Shown piece after piece: positions 21,526 through 29,737 of a stretch of DNA of 34,603 bases; positions within the stretch are counted from its first letter, which is position 1, and each line of letters opens with the position of its first letter. The DNA lies in assembly GCA_910573745.1 (NCBI GenBank), contig CAJSYI010000031.1, forward strand, positions 1-34,603, read 5' to 3'. The translations under genes and the position numbers were made by a program. The notes under the pieces are model-generated. The model worked only from the letters and a program-made list of their open reading frames with translations. It was not told where the DNA came from and did no database searches. Source of the stretch: Muribaculaceae bacterium (lineage in GTDB: Bacteria; Bacteroidota; Bacteroidia; Bacteroidales; Muribaculaceae).

Positions 21526-23886
21526 TTATTCAGGCAGGAGTGCGAAATCAAGTGCGGCCTCTACCCTATCGAAATAATGGAAATCGAGACCTTCAAGATA
21601 ACCGGAAGGAATCTCCTCAATGTCTTTCCTGTTCTGAGGGCATAGGATAATGTCTGTGATTCCGGCGCGTTTTGCGGCAAGGATTTTCTCCTTTATGCCT
21701 CCGACCGGAGTGATTTTGCCGCGAAGCGTGATTTCTCCTGTCATGGCAAGTTTTTCGCGCACTTTTCTTCCAGTGAATGAAGACGCAAGAGAAGTAAGCA
21801 TCGTTATTCCCGCAGAAGGTCCGTCTTTTGGAATGGCACCTTCCGGCACATGTATGTGGACGTCCTGCCCCGTCATTGTCTCAGGATCGATGCCGAGACG
21901 TTCGGCATGGCTTTTGAGATACTTGAGGGCTATGACTGCCGATTCCTTCATGACGTCGCCGAGATTGCCTGTGAGGGTCAGAACCTCACCTTTCCCTTTT
22001 GACAGAGCCGACTCCACAAACAGGATTTCACCGCCGGCCTGAGTCCATGCGAGGCCGGTAACTACCCCCGGAGTGTCATTGTTCTCGTATTCTTCAGGAT
22101 TGACTTCTGGCGAGCCGAGAAGGCTGCGCACATCGTCTGTCGCGACTGCGAGCGGGAAATCCTTTCCGGAGGCCTTGAGCCGTGCTATCTTGCGAAGCAC
22201 GCGCGCTATGGCTTTGTCGAGCTGGCGTACTCCGGACTCACGGGTGTGCCTGTCTATGAGGTAACGCACGGCTTCAGGGGTGAACGATATTTCATCCTCT
22301 TCGAAGCCGTGTTCTTTCAGTTGGCGAGGCAGAAGATGGCGTATGGCGATTTGTTCCTTTTCATCGGTAACGTAACCGCTGATGTTGACCAGTTCCATAC
22401 GGTCGAGCAACGGGCGGGATACTGATGAAAGGTCGTTGGCCGTGGCTATGAAAAGCACCTTGGAAAGGTCGTAGTCCACGTCGATATAGTTGTCATGGAA
22501 TTTCACGTTCTGCTCGGGATCGAGCACTTCAAGCAATGCCGTTGAGGGGTCTCCCTTGAAATCGCGGCCTATCTTGTCTATTTCGTCGAGGACGAAGACT
22601 GGATTGCTCGTTCCGCAGTTCTTCATGGCCGATATTATGCGGCCGGGCATCGCCCCTATATATGTGCGTCGATGTCCGCGTATCTCCGCTTCGTCGTGGA
22701 GGCCGCCTAGCGACACTCGGCAGTATTCCCTGCCGAGGGCTTCGGCCACGGAACGTCCAAGCGATGTCTTTCCCACTCCAGGAGGGCCGTAAAGGCAGAT
22801 TATCGGGGCCTTCATGTCGGCTCTGAGCTTAAGCACAGCCACTTGTTCAAGAATCCTGTCCTTCACCTTCTCGAGTCCGTAATGGTCGCGGTCAAGAATC
22901 TCTTCCACCTTGTCAAGTTCGAAACGGTCGTCTGAGTAGTTGTCCCAAGGCAATGTCAGCAACGTGTCGAGGTAATTGTATTGTATGGAATATTCCGGAT
23001 TCTGCATATTGAACCTCTCCAGCTTCTTGAGTTCTTTCTCAAAATGCTCGGAGGCGTATTGCGGCCATTTTTTCTCTTCGGCGCGCTTCAGGAGTTCCTC
23101 CTCTTCGGCGTCTTCTATCGTGCCTCCGAGTTCGTTCTGAATCGACTGCATCTGCTGACGTAGGAAATGCTCCTTTTGCTGGCGGGAAAGCTCTTCGTGG
23201 GTTGTGCGCTGAATCTCGGCTTTGACCTTCATGAGCTGGTACACCTCATGGAGAAGGCGTAGGGCCAGCAGGCATCGTTCACGGAAAGTCCCGGCCTGAA
23301 GTATGCGCTGCTTGTCGTCAAGCTGAAGCGGGCTGTGGCTGCATATGAACGACAAAGCCATCACCGGAAGTGTAAAACTGTCAAGCCCCGTTTTGAGTTC
23401 TTTGGGGTCATCGCTGAATTCGTTGACTATCCTGAGATAGACTTCCTTCACGCTCTCGAAAAGAGCTTTGAGTTCCGTGTCGGCGAAGTCTACGGTCTCA
23501 TGGTTTATTTCCACCATCACTCGCATGGGTTTTGTCTTGCGGGTGATACGTAAAACCTTGGCATCAGGCCCCGGAAGGAGGAATGCCGTGTGTCTGCCGT
23601 TCGGCAGTTCAAGCATTTTCAGCACTTTGCATACTGAACCGACTATTCCTTTGACTGTTTCTTCCTGATTCTCTTTTTTGACATATGCTGTGAACACAGG
23701 CTTGTGGCTTTCTACGCATTTTTTCAGAAGCTCGATTTGGGTCTCGTCTGTTACTTCGAGCGTCTGAGGTGTCATAGGGAAAATCACGTCGTCTTGCATC
23801 GGAATCATGGGCATTGAGACGTTGTTCTCGCCGAGTTCCGAAAAGTCTATGCTTTCTTTTACTTCTGTTATGATTGATCCGATCAT
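21526..23886 (-). CDS. lon: ATP-dependent Lon protease
   Basis: A 786-residue Lon (LonA type) that degrades misfolded and regulatory proteins in the cytoplasm. The N-terminal substrate domain spans about 25-220 and is followed by a coiled-coil region (about 225-300, SRQQKEHFLRQQMQSIQNEL). The AAA+ module has Walker A GPPGVGKTS (367-375) and Walker B VFVLDEIDKIG. The C-terminal serine protease domain has catalytic Ser691 (KDGPSAGITM) and Lys734 (GGIKEK). The length is close to E. coli Lon (784). It starts downstream of a -7 box at 23958-23965 and is transcribed away from trmN6. Confidence 0.97.
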   Translation of the reverse strand: MIGSIITEVKESIDFSELGENNVSMPMIPMQDDVIFPMTPQTLEVTDETQIELLKKCVESHKPVFTAYVKKENQEETVKGIVGSVCKVLKMLELPNGRHTAFLLPGPDAKVLRITRKTKPMRVMVEINHETVDFADTELKALFESVKEVYLRIVNEFSDDPKELKTGLDSFTLPVMALSFICSHSPLQLDDKQRILQAGTFRERCLLALRLLHEVYQLMKVKAEIQRTTHEELSRQQKEHFLRQQMQSIQNELGGTIEDAEEEELLKRAEEKKWPQYASEHFEKELKKLERFNMQNPEYSIQYNYLDTLLTLPWDNYSDDRFELDKVEEILDRDHYGLEKVKDRILEQVAVLKLRADMKAPIICLYGPPGVGKTSLGRSVAEALGREYCRVSLGGLHDEAEIRGHRRTYIGAMPGRIISAMKNCGTSNPVFVLDEIDKIGRDFKGDPSTALLEVLDPEQNVKFHDNYIDVDYDLSKVLFIATANDLSSVSRPLLDRMELVNISGYVTDEKEQIAIRHLLPRQLKEHGFEEDEISFTPEAVRYLIDRHTRESGVRQLDKAIARVLRKIARLKASGKDFPLAVATDDVRSLLGSPEVNPEEYENNDTPGVVTGLAWTQAGGEILFVESALSKGKGEVLTLTGNLGDVMKESAVIALKYLKSHAERLGIDPETMTGQDVHIHVPEGAIPKDGPSAGITMLTSLASSFTGRKVREKLAMTGEITLRGKITPVGGIKEKILAAKRAGITDIILCPQNRKDIEEIPSGYLEGLDFHYFDRVEAALDFALLPE

Positions 23887-23957
23887 TTCGTTTTGAGTAG
23901 AAATGGTAACCGGGAGAGATATTGCGGATTTGCGTATATGATTCGCTAATCCGGATG

Positions 23958-23965
23958 CAAAGTTA
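23958..23965 (-). promoter_or_regulatory. -7 box of lon
   Basis: Minus-strand TAACTTTG (23965-23958) fits the consensus; the -33 position holds only a TTTC-like match. The leader to the ATG at 23886 is about 70 nt. Confidence 0.55.
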
Positions 23966-24007
23966 GCTATTTCACACCTAAGTAGAAAGAAATCGGAGGA
24001 ATTTTCG

Positions 24008-24015
24008 TAATTTTG
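24008..24015 (+). promoter_or_regulatory. -7 box of trmN6
   Basis: TAATTTTG at 24008-24015 fits TAnnTTTG and lies 24 bp before the ATG at 24039. It overlaps an in-frame GTG at 24015, which argues against that GTG as the start. The -33 box is not clear. The -7 elements of lon and trmN6 are only about 45 bp apart and divergent. Confidence 0.5.
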
Positions 24016-24038
24016 TGTCCGGTAAAACCAATTGTCGA

Positions 24039-24761
24039 ATGAAAAGATCAGAACCTTTCAGATTCAAGCGTTTTTCAGTCAATCATTCCCGAAGCTCGAT
24101 GAAAGTGGGGGTAGACGGCGTCTTGTTGGGGTGTTGGGCCGACACTTCCTTTGCCAAGAGAATTCTTGATGTAGGGACAGGATGTGGAGTGATTGCGTTG
24201 ATCTGTGCCCAGCGTGTTCCGGAGGCATTAGTTACCGGTATAGACATACACAAGGATTCTGTTGAAGAGGCTTCAGCAAACTTTGCCGGTTCTCCTTTCC
24301 GGGAAAGGCTGCAGGCCATGCAGATGGATTTTATGGCTTTTCCTGAGGAAGAGAAGTTCGACTGCATAGTATCCAATCCTCCTTATTTCGATTCCGGCGT
24401 TTCGGAAAAGTCTTCAGCAAGAATCAACGCACGCCATCAGGTGAGCCTTGGCATAGCGGATATGGTCGGCAAGTCATCCCGGCTTTTGACCGAAAATGGA
24501 AGGCTTTCACTGATATTGCCCTCAGACCAGCATGAAGCATTGCTTCATGCTGCCAATCTCAACCGTATGGCAATATGCAGACTGGCTACAGTAAAAGGAA
24601 CTGAGACTTCTCCCGTGAAACGCATAATGGCTGAATTGCGGTTTTCGTCGGCAATCGGGGACGAATGTGTGGAAGCGGATGAAATAGCCATGATGGCTAA
24701 AGGCACGGAGCCGACTCCTCGTTACCGAGAACTTACTGCTGATTTTTACCTCAATTATTGA
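24039..24761 (+). CDS. trmN6: tRNA1(Val) (adenine(37)-N6)-methyltransferase
   Basis: A 240-residue SAM-dependent N6-adenine methyltransferase predicted to modify A37 beside the anticodon of tRNA-Val. The opening FRFKRFSVNHSRSSMKVGVDGVLLG closely parallels E. coli TrmN6/YfiC (split: FRFKRFSVNHSRSS, then MKVGVDGVLLG). Motif I is LDVGTGCGVIAL (43-54) and the catalytic motif is NPPYF (113-117), the mark of amino-methyltransferases. The end (GTEPTPRYRELTADFYLNY) is also YfiC-like. The start is the ATG at 24039 rather than the GTG at 24015, which lies in the promoter. A strong inverted repeat lies inside the coding region (24528-24552). Confidence 0.92.
   Translation: MKRSEPFRFKRFSVNHSRSSMKVGVDGVLLGCWADTSFAKRILDVGTGCGVIALICAQRVPEALVTGIDIHKDSVEEASANFAGSPFRERLQAMQMDFMAFPEEEKFDCIVSNPPYFDSGVSEKSSARINARHQVSLGIADMVGKSSRLLTENGRLSLILPSDQHEALLHAANLNRMAICRLATVKGTETSPVKRIMAELRFSSAIGDECVEADEIAMMAKGTEPTPRYRELTADFYLNY
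24528..24552. repeat. Perfect 11-bp inverted repeat inside trmN6
   Basis: CAGCATGAAGC (24528-24538) and GCTTCATGCTG (24542-24552) are perfect reverse complements around a 3-nt loop (ATT). It falls in coding sequence (around DQHEALLHAANL). No U-tract follows on either strand, so it is not a standard terminator. Confidence 0.85.
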
Positions 24762-24971
24762 CAGGCATATTGAATGGGCTTTTCGGAACATTCCACTGTC
24801 TTTGATAGAATGGACTTGCTTATACCGGTTTAAGGTTAATTATGGTTAATCTGCGACCGGATGTGGTGGTTGTCCGGGAAATAGTCGCTATCTTTATGGC
24901 CTGAAAATGATGAATGATTAAACATTTCGGTGTTTCAGATGTCTAAAAGTAAAATCTCTAATTGATTAGAT

Positions 24972-26063
24972 ATGAATACCAACAAGTTTATAGTCTCGCT
25001 GTTTGTGCTTGGTGCGGTTTCTGTTGCATATGCACAAGACGTGTATGAAGACGACATATATTACAACCCCAAAAAGGACAAGTCCGCACAGACGCAGACC
25101 AAGAAAAAAAGGCAGAGCAACTACATCGCCGATTTCAGCAGTGTGGATGTAGATGCCTACAATATGCAGGGCGGACTTCTCCAGATGCCGGCTGACACCA
25201 TTGGCCTCAGGGCAGAGAACGGTGAGGATTTCGTATATACACAGCAAATTCAGAAATACTACAATCCGACCATAGTTCTTGACAACGCTGAGCTGCTTGC
25301 CGATGTGCTCAACAATTCATACGGAAACGTTGACATTGTGATTAATGACAACGGAATCGTCGGGTTCGCACCTTACTCATACGCATGGCCTTATTATTCA
25401 TACGGCTATGGATGGCCCTATAATCCCGGCTGGGGATGGGGTGCTTCATGGGGAGGATGGGGCTGGAACATCGGTCTCGGATATTATGACCCGTGGTATG
25501 CGTGGGGCTGGGGACCTTCATGGGGTTGGCCCGGAGGGTGGCGTCCAGGCTGGGGGCCAGGTTGGACGTGGGGGCCTTCCTGGTATCCTTCTTACGGCCA
25601 TTATGCCGACTATACTCCACGTGGCAACCGCCGTGTCGGAGCGGGAGGCGGCTGGGCTTCATCGACGCGTCCCGGTGGAAATTATGGAGGACACCGTGTT
25701 TCCGGCGACAGGTACGGGCTTCCGGGCTACCAGACATCGTCAGGTTCTTCAAGCGGCAACAGAAGGCAATACAACACATCGACCTCCGTCAACAATTCAC
25801 GGCCGGCTTCCGGCAATCGTAGAGGAGGATACACTGTCGGCACCGGAGGGCATCGCACAAGCGGCTCGGGCAGAGTGACCAACAATACCACAAACGGCCG
25901 GCGGAACTACAACACGACCACAAACAAGTCATATAATACCAACAACACGTATAACCGCAACAACAACCGAACTTACAATTCCACCACAACAAATCGGAAC
26001 TACAATTCCGGAGGAAGTTATCGTGGCGGAGGAGGCGGCGGAGGTCGCGGACGCCATCGTTAA
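24972..26063 (+). CDS. Secreted Trp/Gly/Tyr-rich low-complexity protein
   Basis: A 363-residue exported protein of unknown function. It has a signal peptide (MNTNKFIVSLFVLGAVSVAYAQ) and an acidic/basic linker with KKDKSAQTQTKKKRQSNY. A modest ordered region follows (about 48-130) with VVINDN-like strands. A striking stretch of ~75 residues (about 135-212) is built almost only from Trp, Gly, Tyr and Pro (units such as GWGWGASWGGWGW, GWGPSWGWPGGW). The tail (about 213-363) is rich in Gly, Arg, Asn, Ser, Thr and Tyr, with N/T-rich runs, and ends in GGGGGGGRGRHR. No enzymatic motif is visible. The composition suggests an adhesive, amyloid- or condensate-forming surface protein, which is inference. 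The next gene is a FadL-type outer-membrane protein 92 bp downstream; the pair may function together. Confidence 0.85.
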   Translation: MNTNKFIVSLFVLGAVSVAYAQDVYEDDIYYNPKKDKSAQTQTKKKRQSNYIADFSSVDVDAYNMQGGLLQMPADTIGLRAENGEDFVYTQQIQKYYNPTIVLDNAELLADVLNNSYGNVDIVINDNGIVGFAPYSYAWPYYSYGYGWPYNPGWGWGASWGGWGWNIGLGYYDPWYAWGWGPSWGWPGGWRPGWGPGWTWGPSWYPSYGHYADYTPRGNRRVGAGGGWASSTRPGGNYGGHRVSGDRYGLPGYQTSSGSSSGNRRQYNTSTSVNNSRPASGNRRGGYTVGTGGHRTSGSGRVTNNTTNGRRNYNTTTNKSYNTNNTYNRNNNRTYNSTTTNRNYNSGGSYRGGGGGGGRGRHR

Positions 26064-26076
26064 ACAAATAGAACAG

Positions 26077-26121
26077 CGAGTCGGGATTTATTGCCATATT
26101 TAAGGATAAAATTCCGATTCG
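26077..26121 (+). terminator. Weak hairpin between the low-complexity gene and the porin gene
   Basis: CGAGTCGGGA (26077-26086) can pair with TTCCGATTCG (26112-26121): ten positions, two of them G-U, followed by TTTGTT. It could attenuate transcription into the porin gene or be incidental. Confidence 0.4.
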
Positions 26122-26155
26122 TTTGTTATCACTTATAAAACAAAGCTAAAAAGAT

Positions 26156-27835
26156 ATGAAAAAGTTACTACTATCATCGCTCGCGTTGGGATGTGGTGTG
26201 GCAGCTTTCGGCCAAAGCGCGATAGACGCTTTCCGTTTCGCGGCTCCGGATATGAAAGGCACGGCACGCTTCATGTCGATGGGCGGCGCATTCGGTGCGC
26301 TTGGAGGAGACCTCACCACGCTTTCGCAGAATCCTGCCGGCATCGGAGTATACCGTTCCCACGAACTCGGATTCACGTTGAACCTCGATTGTCAACAGTC
26401 CACGAGCGACGCGCAAGGATTCAAGACTACTGACAACCAGACTAAGTTCCTTCTCAACAATATAGGAGGCGTGGCAACGCTTAAGCTAAACAGCTCTACG
26501 TTCCCTAACTTCAACTTCGGTTTCACCTATAATAAGGCTGCATCTTTCAACCGTCGTTATCGAGGCACGATTCATCAGCTTTCCAATTCGATGAGCAACT
26601 ACATAGCTGGGGTAAGCAACGGAGAAAAGCTCACGCTCGGTGTCGTGCAGGCGGTTGACGGCTATGATCCCTATAATCCTAATGACGGAGGGTTTGTGTC
26701 TCCATGGATTTCCATTCTCGGTTTCGACAGTTATCTTGTCAGCCCGATTGGTAATCCTGACCAGCCGAGATGGACAGGGCTTTGGGGCAACGGCACGTCT
26801 GGTCTCGGAAATTTCTCGGTTGAGGAGAGAGGCCATGTGGATGAGTACAACATCGCTTTCGGAGGCAACATAGCCAATGTGGTGTATTGGGGTATGGATT
26901 TCGGCATCATAGACCTCAATTATAGCCAGACGGCAATATGGGGCGAGTCGCTCAACGGTGCATACGTTGACGACAACAACGGAGGATTGACGCAGACCAA
27001 AGCCGACTGGAGGATGAAGAACCTTTACAGCGCGAGCGGAAGCGGATTCAATTACAAGCTTGGCATAATAGTGAAGCCCATACAGGAACTTCGCATAGGT
27101 TTCGCTTTTCACACTCCTACGTGGTACAACATAAATGAAAGCTATGCGGCACGTGTCAATTACAACTACAACGGACTTCCCCATATTGACGGCACTTTTG
27201 CCGATACCAACGATGGTTTCCCCGGCTCGAACAGTTATGATTTCCGCACCCCATGGAAACTTATGGCAAGCATCGCGGGCGTGATCGGCAACAATTTCAT
27301 TCTTTCCGCAGACTATGAATGGACGGCTTACGACAAGATGAAGTTTTCGTATGCTGACGGTGGATACGGCTATTATGAATACGACGATCCTTGGTATTAT
27401 GCTCCGACGCGCTCGGCCGGCCCGGTTGATGACCCGTATTATCTGACAAACAAGGATGTGTCGGATTATTACCAGACGACACACACATTCCGTCTCGGTG
27501 CGGAATACCGTGTAACCCCTCAATTCAGTGTACGTGCAGGTTACAGTTTTGTTTCATCTCCTGTAAAATCAGATGTCAAGGACAATAAGAAGAACATCTA
27601 TACTTCCGGAACAAATCCGTCTTACTCGTTTGACAACACGACCAACTACGTAACCTGCGGTCTTGGTTACCGTGTAAAGAAGTTCTATGTGGATTTGGCT
27701 TATGTCTACAAGCACGTTTCGAGTGAATATCACGCTTTCACGCCTGATACGGAGAATCCGTCGATACCGTCTCCTCAGGCAAAGCTTTCGCTCAACAACA
27801 GTCAGATTGTGCTTTCCGCCGGATTTAGGTTCTGA
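26156..27835 (+). CDS. FadL/OmpP1/TodX-family outer-membrane protein
   Basis: A 559-residue outer-membrane beta-barrel of the FadL-type transporter family, which passes hydrophobic molecules across the outer membrane. It begins with a signal peptide (MKKLLLSSLALGCGVAAFGQ). Next comes the family's hatch-like segment ARFMSMGGAFGALGGDLTTLSQNPAGIGVY, with the conserved N-P-A-G (split: ARFMSMGGAFGALGG, then DLTTLSQNPAGIG). Alternating aromatic strands follow, and the protein ends in a C-terminal Phe (LSAGFRF) recognised by the BAM machinery. Annotations such as 'hemin receptor' for such genes are unreliable and the substrate is unknown. It lies 92 bp after the Trp/Gly-rich secreted protein and before a terminator. 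Confidence 0.9.
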   Translation: MKKLLLSSLALGCGVAAFGQSAIDAFRFAAPDMKGTARFMSMGGAFGALGGDLTTLSQNPAGIGVYRSHELGFTLNLDCQQSTSDAQGFKTTDNQTKFLLNNIGGVATLKLNSSTFPNFNFGFTYNKAASFNRRYRGTIHQLSNSMSNYIAGVSNGEKLTLGVVQAVDGYDPYNPNDGGFVSPWISILGFDSYLVSPIGNPDQPRWTGLWGNGTSGLGNFSVEERGHVDEYNIAFGGNIANVVYWGMDFGIIDLNYSQTAIWGESLNGAYVDDNNGGLTQTKADWRMKNLYSASGSGFNYKLGIIVKPIQELRIGFAFHTPTWYNINESYAARVNYNYNGLPHIDGTFADTNDGFPGSNSYDFRTPWKLMASIAGVIGNNFILSADYEWTAYDKMKFSYADGGYGYYEYDDPWYYAPTRSAGPVDDPYYLTNKDVSDYYQTTHTFRLGAEYRVTPQFSVRAGYSFVSSPVKSDVKDNKKNIYTSGTNPSYSFDNTTNYVTCGLGYRVKKFYVDLAYVYKHVSSEYHAFTPDTENPSIPSPQAKLSLNNSQIVLSAGFRF

Positions 27836-27855
27836 CAAATGTTGCAATATTTTCT

Positions 27856-27884
27856 TTAAAGCGCGGCTTAAAGCTGCGCTTTAA
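27856..27884. terminator. Intrinsic terminator between porin and methyltransferase genes
   Basis: TTAAAGCGCGGC (27856-27867) pairs with GCTGCGCTTTAA (27873-27884), with one G-U pair and a TTAAA loop. Both flanks are T- or A-rich, so it can serve the convergent porin (+) and methyltransferase (-) genes. Confidence 0.8.
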
Positions 27885-27901
27885 TTTATCTATACATTAT
27901 A

Positions 27902-29113
27902 CTAATTATCAGCAATCAATGCGCACTCAATGAGGATTGGAGCCGCTTTATGCTGTCCTACGCTGACACCGTATATGTAATTTTTGTCCGAAGGGCGTGT
28001 CTTAAGTTTTGCTTCAAGTTTTGAGGCATTGAGCGGATAATTCCGTACACAGACGTTGAAATTTCTGTCTTTCAATGATTTCAACGTCTTTATATCAAGT
28101 ATGCCTTTAATGTTCAATCTTCTTCCTGGAAAGTCGGGATAAAACGTGTTGCTATGAAAAATGTTTGTGTTAGGATGCAGCATACTCAGGTCATTGAATT
28201 TTCTGCATAACGCCTTCCAGGGACGTATTTTCATCAAAGAGGCATTGGGTTCATAAAGGAAACCTGACGAAAGCCTGTCCGGATTATCCATAAATGATTG
28301 TTCGTCGTTTATTACTGTTTCATTGCAGTTTACAGTGAATATTTCAAGTTTTTCTTTATTTATGGAGACGGCGTGGACATTGCTGAAAACGCCGCCTTTG
28401 CGTGCCAAGACAAGAGCCTCTTTGCATTCGCCGTTTTCTGAAACGACATATATTTCTTCGCATCCGGCTATTTCCTTTGCCACAGCCGAAATGTCAAGCA
28501 TGGGGGATGCTTTTATTATGAGACGTTCGCATCGTTCAAGCAGTTCAGGCGCGAGTCGGGAAACGTCCGGAATGCAGTCTTCAAAAGCGTAAGTGCGGAT
28601 GTTGCCTTTTCCTCTGCGATGGGGATCCACAAAAATGACGTCGAAGCTGTCATCATTATCTTTGAGCCATTTCTCAGAATCATCGCATATTGAATCAATG
28701 TTGCTGGCTCTTAATGTTTCGCAATTGATTTTGAAAACGCTCTGGTAATGCGGATTCCGTTCTATTGCCGTCAGGGTTCCGGCCTTTTTGGCCATTGCGA
28801 ACGCATCGCTCCCAAGTCCGCATGTCAGATCAAGCACAGAGCATCCTTCAGGAATCAGTGAGGCATGAAAAGCAGCCACGGCAGAGGATGTGGCCTGTTC
28901 GGCACATATGGTGGCCGGGAACAGAAAATGTTCGTAGGCAGTCAATGCCGAAAGCTTTGTGCCGCTTTTGCGGCGCGCCTCAATCTGGTCGATTGCTTGG
29001 GCATAATCAATCCCGTTGGCTTGCTTCCCATAGAATTTGAGCCGAAGCGCGTTGGGGTCGGAAGTTTTGTTGGCATTTAAGAAATCAAAGAAATCTTCTG
29101 TGTAGCTTGTCAT
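27902..29113 (-). CDS. SAM-dependent methyltransferase with THUMP-like C-terminus
   Basis: A 403-residue class I methyltransferase of unassigned substrate. An N-terminal helical part (about 1-90) contains TKLSALTAYEHFLFPATIC. The SAM fold has motif I VLDLTCGLGSDAFAMA (93-108), an acidic strand end (LTAIERNPHY), a possible catalytic loop FVDPHRRGKG (161-170) in place of the usual D/N-P-P-Y/F, and an IIKASPMLDI strand. The C-terminal third (about 270-403) resembles the THUMP-like domain attached to some bacterial RNA methyltransferases (FNVCVRNYPLNASKLEAKL). An RNA target is likely but unproven. I chose the ATG at 29113 (MTSYTEDFFDFL), since 37 in-frame upstream residues come from the promoter region. 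Confidence 0.82.
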   Translation of the reverse strand: MTSYTEDFFDFLNANKTSDPNALRLKFYGKQANGIDYAQAIDQIEARRKSGTKLSALTAYEHFLFPATICAEQATSSAVAAFHASLIPEGCSVLDLTCGLGSDAFAMAKKAGTLTAIERNPHYQSVFKINCETLRASNIDSICDDSEKWLKDNDDSFDVIFVDPHRRGKGNIRTYAFEDCIPDVSRLAPELLERCERLIIKASPMLDISAVAKEIAGCEEIYVVSENGECKEALVLARKGGVFSNVHAVSINKEKLEIFTVNCNETVINDEQSFMDNPDRLSSGFLYEPNASLMKIRPWKALCRKFNDLSMLHPNTNIFHSNTFYPDFPGRRLNIKGILDIKTLKSLKDRNFNVCVRNYPLNASKLEAKLKTRPSDKNYIYGVSVGQHKAAPILIECALIADN

Positions 29114-29131
29114 CGTTGGGTAAATTTCGTG

Positions 29132-29139
29132 CAAAAATA
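29132..29139 (-). promoter_or_regulatory. -7 box of the methyltransferase gene
   Basis: Minus-strand TATTTTTG (29139-29132) fits TAnnTTTG, 18 bp before the ATG at 29113, giving a very short leader. No clear -33 box is seen. Confidence 0.45.
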
Positions 29140-29194
29140 GCGAAAAACACGGAACATTACACAGTGATATGCCTAAAAATCGGGAGGAAAATAT

Positions 29195-29202
29195 TAATTT
29201 TG
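29195..29202 (+). promoter_or_regulatory. -7 box directly before the exonuclease start
   Basis: TAATTTTG (29195-29202) fits TAnnTTTG but ends only 3 nt before the ATG at 29206. If used, transcription would begin at or next to the A of the start codon, giving a leaderless mRNA. No -33 TTTG is apparent, so support is moderate. Confidence 0.4.
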
Positions 29203-29205
29203 CGT

Positions 29206-29700
29206 ATGGAAAATTTCGCAGCAATAGATTTCGAGACCGCTAACGGCAACCGAAGCAGCGTTTGCAGTATCGGTGTGGTTGTAGTGAAGGGAGGGATGAT
29301 TGCCAAAAGGTTCTATAAGTTGATTCATCCGGTCCCGAACTACTATTCTCCAGCCAACATTGTGGTGCATGGAATCCGCAAGGAGGACACGGAGGCAGAA
29401 GACACGTTTCCTGAAGTTTGGGCAGAAATAGCTCCTGAAATAGAGGGGCTTCCTCTTGTTGCACATTTCAGTCAGTTTGACGAGAGCTGTCTCAAGGCGG
29501 CTTTCGCGCGCTTTCAGCTCGACTATCCTGGCTACGAGTTCCACTGCACATGCAAGGCTTCAAGAAAGGTGTTCGGCAAGCGGCTTCCCAACCACAAGCT
29601 TGACACGGTAGCGGCCCATTGCGGCTTCGATCTGAAGTCGCATCACCATGCGCTTGCAGATGCAGAAGCATGTGCGGCGATTGCGATGAAAATACTTTAG
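29206..29700 (+). CDS. DnaQ-like (DEDDh) 3'-5' exonuclease
   Basis: A 164-residue exonuclease of the DnaQ/PolC-epsilon family. Exo I is FAAIDFETANG (Asp8, Glu10). Exo II lies in VAHFSQFDESCL (Asp in S-x-F-D). Exo III is SHHHALADAEACA (His and Asp of the H-x-x-x-D-A core). The HPVPNYYSPANIVVHGI stretch is typical of stand-alone DnaQ-like exonucleases in many bacteria (split: HPVPNYY, IVVHGI). It may proofread, degrade RNA or take part in repair; no polymerase domain is attached. I chose the ATG at 29206 because family members begin right at this motif; in-frame codons from 29107 lie in the neighbouring promoter region. Confidence 0.9.
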   Translation: MENFAAIDFETANGNRSSVCSIGVVVVKGGMIAKRFYKLIHPVPNYYSPANIVVHGIRKEDTEAEDTFPEVWAEIAPEIEGLPLVAHFSQFDESCLKAAFARFQLDYPGYEFHCTCKASRKVFGKRLPNHKLDTVAAHCGFDLKSHHHALADAEACAAIAMKIL

Positions 29701-29737
29701 AGCTTGTTTAATATCCAATACACATCAACTCAACACT

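Noticed and set aside
25345..25878. 177-codon overlapping plus-strand frame inside the Trp/Gly-rich protein gene
   Set aside because: The overlapping frame is kept open by the GG-rich codons of the low-complexity region. The main frame has a signal peptide and proper ends.
25400..26040. Tandem DNA repeats or CRISPR-like array in the low-complexity gene
   Set aside because: The repetition is amino-acid compositional (Trp/Gly, then Asn/Thr). The DNA units are not of constant length and there are no spacers.
26486..27523. 345-codon open frame on the minus strand within the FadL-family gene
   Set aside because: It runs antisense to a convincing outer-membrane protein with signal peptide and terminal Phe. 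Its translation is rich in Arg, Val, Ile and Cys, with no domain; it is a coding shadow.
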